Assembly (NCBI GenBank): GCA_002221725.1
Contig: NJFT01000284.1
Coordinates: forward strand, 1 to 45,928
Origin: Scedosporium boydii
Lineage: Eukaryota > Ascomycota > Sordariomycetes > Microascales > Microascaceae
DNA length: 45,928 nt
Direction: 5' to 3'
A model generated the notes under the pieces. The model searched no databases. It saw nothing but the letters and a program-made list of their open reading frames with translations, and was not told where the DNA came from. Made by a program: the position numbers and the translations under genes. Each line of letters begins with the position of its first letter. Position 1 is the first letter of the stretch. Below are positions 21,901 through 33,800 of this stretch, piece by piece.

Positions 21901-23055
21901 TTCAGCCCCATGCTGGACAACACGCAGGGGCAGCTGTTGGGCTGGCTCCCGGCCCACATCAACGCCCAATGCAAGGCGTCCGAACGCGGTAAACCCCCGT
22001 CTGCCTACATGGACCGACCCAAGGTCGAGAACGCCCGCATGTGCTTAAAGGAGACTATCGGTGGTCTGTTCCAGCATTTCATGGGTCTCGGAGGCATCCC
22101 GTACACATTCGTCTTCCACCTCGTTCCTCACTTGAGCACCCACATGCAGATGATCCTAGTCGTCTCGTCGGCCCGGTTCGACCTCTCGAACCACTCGCTC
22201 ATCCTCGACGCGGCGCTCCTCTCCGTCACGAAGAAGAACGTGTCGATGTTCAAGGACTTTGTCAACTTCATGAAGGAGGTCGACGCCGAGAGAATGGTTA
22301 TTCACCCCAGCGAGATGGGCGTCCTTCGACGCGCCGTTGCGTCGTGGGTCGAGCGCTGCCGCGTCTGGTCGCATCGTGCCGATTGCGAGTATTCACGCAA
22401 GGGAAGCCAATCCATCCCACTGTCACTGGAGGGATCCGACGCGTTCCTTTGCTCCTGCGGAAATGGCGTGTTCCCTACGGGCTACCTGAGCACGACGAAG
22501 GGTTTTGACAAGGTGCGCAAGTACGCTGTTCGTGCGGCGATTTCGCCCATTTTTTATTCGTCGCTGGTTGAGACTTCTGCGTTGGCGGATCCTGATTTCT
22601 CGTTTGATTTTCAGGAGGATGTGGAAGAAGATACTGAGGATGAGACCGAGATGGGTGAGGTGATTGAGGGTGGCGTGGATGAGCAGGGCCACGAGAAGCA
22701 GGACGTTGATGTCGAGCAACGGGTTGCGACTGAACAGGGTGAGGCCGTCATTTCGCAGGATGACAGCAAGGTTGAGGAGAAGTACGTTGCTGAGCAGGAT
22801 GATGTCGAGCAGGACATCAAGAACGATCATGGTGATGCGGTTGAACAGGGTGAGAAGACGGCCATTTCGCAGGATGACAAGAAGATTGAGAAGGAGCCCG
22901 CAGTTGAGCAGGACGACACGGTCGAAAATGGCGACAGAGTGGAGCACGAGGAGAAGACCGAGAACGGCGACAAGCCCGGCGATGACAAGACCGAGCCTCG
23001 AGACAAGAGCGACAAGTCGGCCAATGACAAGTCTGCTGTCGGCTCCGATTTCTAA
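18945..23055 (+). CDS. DUF4470-domain protein interrupted by one in-frame TAG
   Basis: Exons 18945-19107, 19177-19230 and 19322-23055, with short GT-AG introns (69 and 91 bp). The N-terminal 80 residues match DUF4470: FYPVGNTPAIRLTQGLPPGEDAKL..LLGCGDLRNIL, then DFTACDIQPEII|ARNILVLTL across the splices. This is a Rossmann-like opening common in large fungal proteins of unknown function. The frame is open for 618 codons, meets TAG at 20959-20961, then continues in the same frame for 697 codons with equally protein-like text (EDAPTSVAATIKVPREKLG onward). The family-typical C-terminal part includes SDAFLCSCGNGV and YAVRAAISPIFYS. The last ~145 residues are an acidic Glu/Asp/Lys tail with a 37-residue tandem repeat. 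Either the TAG is a recent nonsense mutation or sequence error, or it is read through or removed. A 48-nt in-frame stretch ending in GGTTAG (20914-20961) could be a tiny intron but has a weak GTGGAC donor. Confidence 0.75.
20959..20961 (+). other. In-frame TAG within the DUF4470 gene
   Basis: This single TAG separates two long same-frame coding stretches (618 and 697 codons). It is one G-to-A change from a Trp codon and one base from Glu, Gln, Lys or Tyr codons. The following bases (GAGGAC) do not match the known strong readthrough context. Confidence 0.85.
22732..22953 (+). repeat. 111-bp tandem repeat in DUF4470 acidic tail
   Basis: Two units with a period of 111 bases (37 codons), starting at GAACAGGGTGAG at 22732 and 22843. 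Both encode EQGE..ISQDD.K.E and VEQDD-type acidic text. The second unit is more diverged toward its end. Confidence 0.75.
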
Positions 23056-26000
23056 GACCGGAGGTGAGTGAAAAAAAGAATGGGAGAGGCTGAATGCGCC
23101 ATGCGCATGTCGGTTTCTTGCAACTGCATTCCCTTTTCTGCGTCGAACTTTCTCGCAATCCTGATGTTCTTTCGGCCCCTGCGGAAGCGCTAACTGTGGC
23201 TTTTTCCTAGCGTTGCCTTTTGAACCCCCGCCGTCCCCAAAACCCACCTGCTCCTGCAGGGGAGAGAAAGACGCAGAGACCCACTACGATGCGATGTACT
23301 ACTTCATACACGGCTTCGGTGAACGGAAACGATCTGGCGCTAGACGGACCGAAGGGAGCAGGCATAGCCAGATTCGTCTGGTTGATCAGGCCTTTGCTGG
23401 GTCCTTTACCAGCCAAGGTCCTGGTTGCCTAGGCTTTTCTCCATTTTCTAAAGGAGTCTTGCTTTGAGGGGAAGAAGTTGAAAATTAAAAATAACAAAAA
23501 AAGAGGGGATTCGAAAAGGGAGGGAAATTTGCGTTTCAATTCTATTGGTCAATTGCTTCATTTTGGGACTGTTGAGCTCGAGTCGAAGGAGGCGAGGAGT
23601 CCGAGCCAACATCTACAGAGGCTCGATTTTCTTAGTTTTCTACTTACAATCAATTGAGGAAAACGTCATGTCAAGTTCCTAGTCTCTCCTCCAATCCCCA
23701 AGTCCAAATCCATGACGTTGTTGTTTGTGCTTGTGTGTGGTGAACCGGTCTGGATCGGGATTCAACCCCGGTCATGACTTCAGGTAGAGCCGACAAGGCA
23801 TACTTCGTAGAGCTCCAAACCATTGGCCTCACCGCCTTCTGGGATGGTTGCTAACTTGTTACCGCGGCCTTGGCAATGGAGGGGGCACTGATCCACCGGA
23901 GAAATGGACGGGGCGCACTATGGTCAGGCTGGCTTCCCTAGCGGGAAGGTCGGGCTTCCTCGGTAGAGACCTTCCTTCGAGGGCGTGCCAAGGTGTTTCG
24001 AGAGATTGAGGAAATTGTTGGGCCAGGGTGATATTCCCGACTCGCGACGCTCAGTATCAAGTACGAAGTACAGCCGGCGATGGAGAGGGCGTGGACCTGG
24101 GCTTGCGGGCGTTACTTTCGGGTTGCATTTTGAGGCCGATTCGAAAACAATGTCTGGTATTAGTAGTGCGTGTGTCTTGGTTCATGGCAGGTTTCTGCTC
24201 GACCGCTCGATGCCGAAAAGCTTAGCCTCCACACTTCCTCACCACCCAATACTTGAAACCCTGTCATCGGTCCGTCCCCAAGCGTATGAAAGAGAGGGAA
24301 GGGGAGCGTGGAAGACACCTGGCAGTATCTGGCAGTCGAGCAATCTCAATACTCAGTCGACTGTGGAGGAGGGAATGGGGGAATGGCGCCGTTGGACTGG
24401 CTAGTGCAAAATCTCTATTTACGGGGACAAGCGGGCTTCAAGCGGGCTTCAAGCGGGCTTGGCTTGAGATCTCGTCAATGTGCAAAGTCTATTCACCATC
24501 GATACATTCCCGTTGGCCGAGCGCCGAGCGGCAAACCCCTCTGACCCCCATCGTTCAGTGCCCATCGTCGCCTCCATTTTCCCCAGACTCCCTCGTTCAC
24601 TAGGTGTGCCTTCATTCGTGTGCCTATGAGCTTAAATGGACGCTTGTCATATTTTATGTTCCTGTTAGCTTCTTCTGCTTCCTGTCGTCCGCGCGCCAAG
24701 CTGCGTTCCAAGACCCTGGAGAACAATTCCAGGAAATGGACGAACGGCACTACGAAATTCCGGGAAGAATCACTCGTCCATCGCAAAAAAAGAGTCATTG
24801 GGACGGGCTTCTCTCTGGGCATCGCCTTGGCCAAGCAAAACAAGAGGCGGGGTACTGTTCTTGGCGAGGATCGATGGCGAAACTTTTTCGGGTGGGGTTC
24901 CTGTGTTGGGTTTTTCGTTCGAGTCTCTTTTTGTCTTGGTTTGGCTTGTTCTAACGTGCTGGAGGAACTAGTTGTTTTTTCAGCCCAGGTTTCGGTTCCA
25001 GTGTGGATGTGTTTGAATGTATCTCTCAATGTATCTCCGGGGGGCCCGCGGGTTCCGGCGACCGAATGACGTCCCGATCACGGCGTCTCGACACGGCGAT
25101 GTGATTTCTAGCCAGAGAATAAAGAAGATTTTTCGCAATTATTTTCTGAGGCCTTCTTCTGGCATTTTACTTTTACTTTTTCCGCACCGAAATGCGTTTT
25201 CCACGGCAGATCCCACGTTTCTGGACATGGGTTGGCCGGAACATGTACCTTTTCGACTATCTAAAGGTGGTGGGGTACTTGGCGCACCTCGAGAAAGCCT
25301 TGGCGAGGATTTCGAATTTGTTTCACTCGATTGAAATCATACTTCGTACTTCGCTTTCATTTCCTTTCTGCACTGCAGGATTTTCCACGGTTCCAGGCTT
25401 CCCAGCTGACCCTCTGGGTGAAGTATTTTCTTGCTCACGCGACACTTACATGGGACATTGGCTTCCCAACCCAACAGGCCATTTCATGATGAATCGAGAT
25501 GAGAGAGTGACTGACTGGCGAATAGCCTCTTCCATCTCGCCCATTCGCCTGCGAGTCTTGCCAACAACGGAACATGAAGTACGAGGATGTGAGTGCATCA
25601 ATTGATCAATCTGATTGATCTATCTCTTAGTCCCACTCCTCCCACCACTCCGTACCTTCGTATGTTCCCAGAAAGCCAAGACCCAGCTTCTTCCCCACGC
25701 TTCTAGAACCCCTTGTCAGACCAATGCGATGGTGAGAACGATGCCTAGACGAACCAAAGGAATTATCTTGCTCACCTCACCCCTCATATTGGTTCTTGGC
25801 CCTCCACCTTTCAGCAGTGATGCCCCCGCTCGCAGACCTAGCCTGGCTAGACCTTGATGTGTGTCCCTGAGGCGAGCATGTCTGCAAGGCCCCCTCATCC
25901 TCTCTTTTCTCTGTCCGTAATGGACAATGGAGCCTAATTGTGTTGCTCTGTCGCTCAGGTTCCCGCGTATAGTCCCACCAACACCCCCTCGCCAGGCCTT

Positions 26001-27053
26001 TCCAGATCGCGCCGTGAATAGACCGTAATTCGTACTATTCGCACACAATATTCCAATATTGCCTCAATCGATCGTCGATAGCCAATCTTCTCTAATTCCA
26101 TCTCGACAATCTCCCCCAACTCGTCGTGGCCCTCGTATTCAATTGCCCAATCAAGCTTAGACCCCATCACTATTGCATCCTTGATCTTCCCTTTCTGCCC
26201 TATCCCCAACTCGCTCATTACGTTATGAGGCCATCGGCGGGGCCTCAAATAAGACTCCCAACGTCACTCCGGCATCCGTTTTTCAGACCCGGCGTCCGAG
26301 GGGCGAGATCCAGACCAGAAGCCAGTGCACACACCCCCTTGCTTGTCAGGTTCGCTGGCTGCTCCCCACCCTCATTGCCAGCGAGCGACGCCCCCATCTT
26401 CCTCCGAGTCTCCACTCCGTGGATACTCCCCCCAGTTTTCCCTTCCCGTCCAATTGATTCTCGCTAATTGGTTCAGGATTCTGTGCAGCGCAGTCCTTTC
26501 CCGCCGATTCTCGACCTTCACGCCTTAGGAGCCTAGCTCCAAACCCGAAAAGCTCGCCAAGATACCACCCCAGGCTTTTTGCCGCCGAGAAAAGAAAATA
26601 AGAGAAATGCGGAAGTGACAAGGGAAAAAAAAAAAATTCGAAAAAGATTTGTAGATAAATACGTCCGTTCCGCTTGGCTCTTTTCCAAGCTCCCTGCTCC
26701 CTCTCTTCCCTCCCCTCGTTCTACCCAAGTCTCTTTCTCTTTAAGCTTAGGCCATTCTCCCCATTTACCACCTCCGGCCGCCCCTCTCTCCCTCTCCTAC
26801 ATGCCTCGGCTTAGCTCTCCAGTACCTGGCCCTCATCAAGTGATCCCGTAAATCACGACCTTGATGCCGAAGCCGTCGGCCTGCCGTCCCCCCGTCTCGT
26901 CCTTCCCCCCCAGGTGCATGATCTCCGCTTCCCCGTAGCTCCTCTGCTAGAGAGAGAGTGAGAGAAGAAGAAGAACACAAAGAAATACAACCAGAAGCAA
27001 TCGCAGAGCATACACATAAACATCGGAGTGGAAGAACAAAATCAAAATACCAA
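23056..27053. promoter_or_regulatory. 4-kb region without recognised genes, upstream of ENA-type ATPase
   Basis: No frame here shows a known domain or convincing splice structure. The part close to 27053 is pyrimidine-rich and has the look of a fungal 5' leader. Several CTTGGC/GCCAAG hexamers, the core of the PacC site GCCARG, occur, for example at 25278-25283, 25299-25304, 25795-25800 and 26673-26678. The count is only modestly above chance. A three-copy 11-bp tandem repeat lies at 24429-24460. A non-coding RNA gene or a fast-evolving gene could be hidden here. Confidence 0.4.
24429..24460 (+). repeat. 11-bp tandem repeat, three copies
   Basis: The unit AAGCGGGCTTC is repeated three times (third copy lacks the last base). 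It lies in non-coding sequence. Confidence 0.85.
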
Positions 27054-30000
27054 ATGGACACGCAACCGCACGTATCCGGTCAGGCTAACAAGCCTCTGCC
27101 GAGGCCGCCTCACGCACTGCCAGCCCACGAGGTCTGCCAGCTGCTCGAAGTGAACGAGCAGACGGGCCTCAATGGCAGCGAGGCTGAGAAGCGTTCGGAG
27201 GAGTATGGGCCCAATGAGCTGCTTAAAGAGAAGAATGCTCAACCCCTCAAGATTTTCATTAGGCAGGTTGCCAATGCCATGACCTTGGTAGGTTCCGGGC
27301 TCTCAGTTGCTTTCGATTCCAATTTCGTCTGTTTCGTCTTGGCTTTTGTGTGGTCCAAGCCACCCCAACCTCCCAAGCACAGAGCACAAGAGGACATGTC
27401 TGTCATAGCTCCTTCCTCTTGTCTCGCATCACCACTTCAAAGACATCCTGCTTACATCATCACCATAACAACAGGTCCTCGTTCTGGCCTTGGCAGCCAG
27501 TTTCGGCATCCAAGCATGGATCGAGGGTGGCGTCCTCGCCGCCATCATCTTCCTCAACATCGTCATCGGCTTCTTCCAAGACTACCAAGCCGCCCGCACC
27601 ATCGACGCCCTCGGCGCCCTGACCTCCCCCACCGCTAAGGTCATCCGCGAGGGCAAGACAGTTGTCATCGATTCTGCCAAGGTCGTCCCCGGCGACATCG
27701 TCGAGCTCAAGATGGGAGACTCCGTCCCTGCCGATGTTCGTCTCATCGAGGCCGTTAACTTCGAGGCCGACGAGGCCCTGCTCACTGGTGAATCTCTTCC
27801 CATTCGAAAGGATCCCGAGATGACGTTTGACGATGATACTGGTCCTGGTGACCGCATCAACGTCGCTTTCAGCTCTACTGTCGTCACCAAGGGTCGTGCT
27901 CGCGGTGTTGTTTTCGCCACGGGTATGTGTACTGAGATCGGCCTCATCGCCGCTGCCCTCCGCGAGGCGTCTTCGGGGAGCAGGGTCCACGCGCACCAGA
28001 ACGCCGAGGGGAAGATTACTCTCTGGTCCTACATCGTCTTCGGCTTCCAGGTCGTCGTGGGCATCATTGGTACTTTCTTAGGTGTCACCGTCGGAACTCC
28101 GCTGCAGCGAAAGTTGTCGAGGCTGTTTTTGTACATCTTTGGCATTGCTGTCATTTGCGCAATTGTTGTGCTCGCGGCGAACAAGTTCAGCACTAGGAGC
28201 GATGTCATCATCTATGCTGTGGCCGTGGCCGTCGGTACGCTCCCTGTGTCGCTGATTCTCGTCTTGACGATTACCATGGCTGCCGGTACGAAGGCCATGG
28301 TTGATCGCAACGTTGTTGTCAGGCAGCTGTCCAGCTTGGAGGCTCTCGGTGGTGTTACCAGTAAGTTCTTCTCATTCTCTCCGTCTCTTCTTTATTTCCT
28401 CTTCCTTTTTGGCCCCTCCTCTTCATATCCCGCATGCTTGGTCAGCTGTTGATTTCTAACTTTAATTCCCTTCCAGACATTTGCTCTGACAAGACCGGTA
28501 CCCTCACTCAAGGCCGTATGGTCGTCCGCATGGCCTGGATCCCCAGCATCGGCACCTACTCCGTCAACACCAGCCAAAATCCGTACGACCCCACCTCCGG
28601 CGAGGTCAAGCTCACCTCCCACGTCCAGCCCAAGGACCTCCAATCCCCCAAGGGCGCCGAGGCGGTCGCCGATAAGATCGACCCCGCGGAGGAACCCGCC
28701 GGCAAACCCGCCCTGCAGACCTACCTCAACATCGCCTCACTCGCCAACCTCGCCACCCTCCAGCGCATCGAGGACTCCGGCGCTGAGAAGCCCGGCGAGT
28801 GGACCGCCCACGGAGATCCGACCGAGATTGCCCTTCAGGTCTTCGTTACGCGATTCGGCTGGAATAGGCTTACGCTGTCGACTGAGGCGAACCACAACGC
28901 GCGCTGGAAGCAAGTTGGAGAACTCCCCTTCGATTCCGAGGTTAAGCGCATGTCTGTTGTTTGTGAGGATACTCAGTCTCCCACCAGGGAAATCCACATG
29001 TTTACCAAGGGTGCTACTGAGCGTGTTGTCGGCTGCTGCTCCATGATTGCCCTCGGCGACGGCGAGCCCGTCCCTCTTGATGAGAAGATCCTGTCTGATA
29101 TCCACGACAACATGGAGGCTCTCGCCAGGCATGGCCTTCGCGTCCTCGCCCTCGCCAGCAAGTCCGGCCTCGATCCCATCACTGAGGAAGAAGCCAAGCA
29201 AGGTCTCAACCGCGTCGCCTACGAAAAGGACCTCGTTCTCCGTGGCCTCGTCGGAATCTACGACCCTCCCCGCCCCGAGTCCCAGCCCAGTGTCCGCGCC
29301 TGCCACCGTGCCGGTATCAACGTACACATGTTGACGGGTGACCACCCCCATACCGCCCGTGCCATCGCCTCCGAAGTCAGCATCCTGCCCCCCGAGTCCA
29401 AGATTGCCCAGATGCCCGCCGAAGTCACCCGCACCATGGTCATGACCGCCCACCAGTTCGACGCCATGAGCGATGACGAGATCGATGCTCTGAAGGAACT
29501 CCCCCTCGTCGTCGCCCGTTGCTCGCCCACCACCAAGGTCCGAATGATTGCCGCGCTCCACCGTCGCAAGCGCTACGTCGCCATGACTGGTGATGGTGTC
29601 AACGACAGCCCTAGTCTCAAGTATGCCGACGTTGGTATCGCCATGGGTCAGAACGGTTCCGACGTTGCCAAGAACTCCTCGGATATCATCTTGACTGACG
29701 ACAACTTTGCTTCCATCCTCAACGCCATCGACGAGGGCCGCCGTATCTTCGACAACATTCAAAAGTTTATTCTGCACGTGCTTGCCGCCAACGTGGGCTT
29801 GGTTATTACGCTTCTTACTGGTCTTGCTTTCAAGGATGCTACTGGAATTTCCATCTTCCAGATTACCCCCGTCGAGATTCTGTTCATGTTGCTCGTCGCC
29901 GGTGCCTTTACTGAGACTGGCCTTGGCTTCGAGAAGGCGTCGCCTGATGTCCTCCGCCGACCCCCTCACAACGTAAGTCTCCTCTATTCTAACTAATAAT

Positions 30001-30603
30001 ATCGAAGCGACATGTCCTAACCCTCTTCCTCTCCAGCTGAAATACGGCGTCTTCACCCCCGAATTCATCACCGACCTCGTCTGCTACGGCCTCATCATGG
30101 CCGCCTGCCTCCTCGGCTCCTTCGTCATCGTCCTCTTCGGCTTCTACGACGGCAACCTCGGCCACGACTGCAACCTCGAGTACAGCGACGCCTGCGAGGA
30201 CGTCTTCCGCGCCCGCGCCACCTGCTACACGACCATGATGTGGGTCTTCCTCTTCTTCGCCTGGGAGCTCGTCGACTCGCGCCGCTCCTTCTTCGACGGC
30301 ATCGCCAAGAGCCCGCGCCAATGGGCCCTTCGACTCTGGAGCAATCCGTTCCTGTTCTGGTCTGTTGCCGTAGGTTTCTTTATTACTATCGCTACGCTGT
30401 ATATCCCTGTTATCAATACCGTTGTGTTTATGCATAAGGGTATTACGTGGGAGTGGGCTGTTGTCGTTATCGCGAACCTGTTCTTCTTTGTTACGGCCGA
30501 GTCGTATAAGTGGGGGAAGAGGGTGTGGTTGAGGAGGCATGGGCTGGCGCCGAAGAAGGGCGATGAGGAGGATTATTTGAGCACGGGCACGGAGCAGGTC
30601 TGA
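27054..30603 (+). CDS. ENA: ENA-type (P-type IID) Na+/K+-exporting ATPase
   Basis: Predicted 1060-aa cation pump from exons 27054-27287, 27475-28360, 28477-29972 and 30037-30603. Introns are 187, 116 and 64 bp with good GT-AG ends. The second splice restores GGVTNICSDKTGTLTQG, so the phosphorylated Asp (near residue 378) lies just after the junction. Other P-type motifs are all present: LLTGESLP (about 181), FTKGATERV in the nucleotide domain, and TGDGVNDSPS (about 743). The N-terminal EYGPNELLKEKNAQPLKIFIRQVANAMTLVLVL and the C-terminal GNLGHDCNLEYSDACEDVFRARAT are typical of fungal ENA proteins, as is the length. The shorter Pma1 proton pumps and the SERCA type fit less well. ENA pumps export sodium or potassium across the plasma membrane under salt or alkaline stress, and related genes are pH- and calcium-regulated. 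It converges on the AAA+ gene with 274 bp between stops. Confidence 0.88.
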
Positions 30604-30877
30604 AGCACCGAGTGAATGAGTTACGGGTGTCATGAGTGATGTTGGCAGGGGAAAAGGAGAGGCGTTGAGTAATGAAGGGGGCTTATATCTCGGTTCATTT
30701 GATGATCGCGAGCGACGATCCTGGGATATTAGCATTAATTTACTTTGTATCGCAGGAAAATATCTTGATAGTAAAAGTAATGAGACATTTATGACGAGCA
30801 AAGAGACATGACCAACATGTCGAAAGCACTAAATCACTAGCAAGTGATAAAGTCTACCATGATAGACAACAGGAGAG

Positions 30878-33800
30878 CTATACGATGATGCGTAAGTCCT
30901 GTGATGTTGAAAAAGGAAAAGATTCATAATTGCAAACTCGTTTAAAATACGAAAAACAGCAGAAGAGGAGGGCAAAAGGAGAAATCAAAGACAAATTACC
31001 GATTCCACTAAATCTTTTTTTTTTTTTTTTTCTCAAGCGAATCCAAACCTCAAGCACCTCAGCCACCACCTCCGGGCAGGTCCTATCCGGCGTGCTGAAG
31101 ACGGGAATGTCCCTCGGGTGCAGTTCCGGAGGGTCAGTAATCGGCATCGCGGTCTGCCTTTCCATGGGCGGATTGTGGTGTTCTCGATAGGAAGAGGACT
31201 GCGGAGCCCCGGAGTATGGTGTAAAATGAGATTCCCTCGGTGATCGCTGATACGAGTCCTGTGATCGCATCGGCGGCGTCATAGGATAACCACCGTGACT
31301 GTATTCGGACGCCCGGTGAGTTGGAGCTGAGGGTGAAGTGCCGCTCAATTGAACCCGGGTGGATGTCGAGTGAGGTGAGAGACCTCGAGGCGACGGCTGA
31401 TATGCAGCGTGTAAACTGCCGCCTGTTCGGCTTCCCAGAGGTGACTGGTACGACCTACTGTGGTTCAACGGCGGAGCCACAGGATTGTCATCAAGATCTT
31501 CCGCCTCGTCCCAGCTATCATCTCGTTCTCCTCTCCTCCTTGCGGCCTGGGCATCGTCACCCATGTTAAGGCGTCTCCGGAAACTATCAAACTCCCTCGT
31601 CATCATTTCCACCTCCCGGAAATGCGAAGCACGGAGTTGCGGTTGGAACCCCGGGCCCTGCTTCTCCACCTCACACCGAGCAAGCGAGGTCGCGATGAGG
31701 AACGCGTTACGGATCTGCCTTCCGTTCCAGCGCTGTCTAGATTCCGAGCGCTCGCTCTCGTGGTAGTGCTCCTCTGCGAAACGAAGGATCTCCTCTTTGA
31801 GGATGAAGAGCTTGGGTTCTTTGAACATTTCATGGTGTTGCTGCTCGATCTGTTCTAGTCGCTCGATGTTGAGCTTGAAGATGTTGAGGATCTGGGGGCC
31901 CTTGAGACGCTTGTAGTGGAGGATTAGGTGGATCCTGGAAGTCACGGCTGCGTCTAGCTTCCCGACGCGGTTCGTCGTGAGAAAGAGGACCCCATTGTAA
32001 TACTCGAGAACGCGGAGGAACACTAAGCGTCGTATTGATGTTAGCATATAAGACCGAGCATTCCGCCCCAGCATTGACCGCCCTGATACTAGGCCGTTCC
32101 TCTTCACGTTGTTGGCATTCCGTGCCGAGAGAAACACATCCGCCTCATCAAGAAGCAGGACGCAATCCCAAAGGTGCGCAAGCCGGAAGACTTCGGTCAG
32201 TTTCCACTCGACGTCCTGCGGGGAAAAGCCAAGATCGCCACAGGTAATCGGAAACAGTGGCTTGTTGAATTTTTGTGCGATGGCCTCGGCTGTTGCCGTT
32301 TTCCCTACGCCAGGAGGTCCGTGGAGAAGAAATACGACACCTTTTCCCTTGCCGCGGATTAGGTCTTGGGTCCGGAGCTCGCCGTGCGCGTCTAGCTCGT
32401 TCTTTCTAAAGTGTGTGCGGGTTAGGGCTTCAACATATCGCTTATGCTCGGGACGAAGTTCGAGCTTGTCGAACGCGTCCGCCTGTCTCTCGATGGGCGC
32501 AAGATGGTAGACGTTAATTGGGACGAACATGCGGTCTCTTATCGCATAGGAGAACAAGCGGCGCGGCAACAACGCGAAATCATCCCCAGTGGGTATCGGC
32601 TTCAGAGCTTGCGATTTGCGGGTCAAGAAACAGCTTTTGGAGAGGAATATGTCATGTTCAATCGTTTCGATGTTGTCTTCACGGACCACAGTCTCGGGAA
32701 ACGAAGAAATTTGTTTTGTGCGGTGGACATCGGACCAGGTGATGATGGCATGGTTCCCAGCCATCGTTGCATAGAAACCTCCGCTACTAACGGCCATGGG
32801 CTGCTGGTCGGCAAAGATTTTCTTCCATTCAGGACAGTGGTTGAATGTCTCTTGGAAATCGATGATGACGTCGCCTTCAATATGGTAGGGCTTCCTGACC
32901 GGCTGCCCAATTTGACTGCCCACAGGGTGAGTCGTGACGGACCAGCCCGTGTACCAGAGATGCTTCGTGTCGATGCACTCGGTGAACTTTGCGCCCCAAC
33001 GTCGCCCTTCAGCGAGGCACAACTTCCAATCCTCGGCAAAGCGAATGGGATAGAAGGGGAGTTCACGAATGTCCTTCATGTCCTTGAAATATGGGATGTC
33101 GAAAGGATAGATAACCCCCGCGTATGCCGAACCGTCGTAGTCGAGGTAGTAGCAGGACGCCCGAAAGTAGTCTTCGTCGTCGAACTCTTCCGTCAAATAC
33201 ACCCAACCGTGTGTTGGCTGGGTATAAATCAGTCGCCACACCTGCTGGAGAGTGGTTGCGCCGTGGCCTTTGGCGGAAGAATTGTTCGCGGCTTGATCGA
33301 GCGCGCCTCCGGTATGATTCGAGTTGACGAGAGTATTCCGTGGGACATAGATTAATTCGCCTGGTCGGAACAGGTACCATAGATCTTGGTACCTGATCTT
33401 CCTCGAAGCTCCAACGTCGGCATCCTCGAAGGCGTAGTACGATGGCACAATCTTGGTTTCGGCAAACTTGATGTAGCACCGAAACTCCTCCAAGGCGCTT
33501 TCCGAACGGAATACATCCTCTTCGCCCTTGGTCTCTTTCGAATCGGTTGCGGTGTTTTCGGTTGAATCGGGGCTCTTAATGTGCTCTTCCATCCACTCTA
33601 GCTTCGCCTTGAGCTTCTCGTGAAAATGTATGAAGTACCGGAACGGGCGAAGGAACGTGTGAGGCTTCGTCCCCCATTGATAATCCGTGACCTTGTCGAA
33701 GATTTCCATCAATTTGGGAGATTGAATGCGGACTCCGTGTATCCAGGTTTCAGTCGAATTGGCGCTGTACCTTCGTGACGAGGGCTTCTCATCGTCGTCC

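Noticed and set aside
22423..23247. 274-codon Leu/Val-rich frame on the minus strand
   Set aside because: It is the reverse complement of the Glu/Asp-repeat tail of the DUF4470 gene; the hydrophobic text follows from that composition.
23747..23821. tRNA-like segment on the minus strand (75 nt, 7-bp acceptor-like pairing)
   Set aside because: The ends pair as GGTTTGG/CCAGACC, but the T-arm does not pair and the T-loop lacks the TTC core, so it is probably chance.
24604..25069. Two overlapping open frames of 116 and 149 codons in the region before the ENA gene
   Set aside because: No domain, no clear splice partners and biased composition; not enough to call a gene.
28737..30071. 444-codon open frame on the minus strand
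   Set aside because: It is antisense to the ENA-type ATPase and has Gly/Asp/Val-rich shadow composition; the sense frame carries all catalytic motifs.
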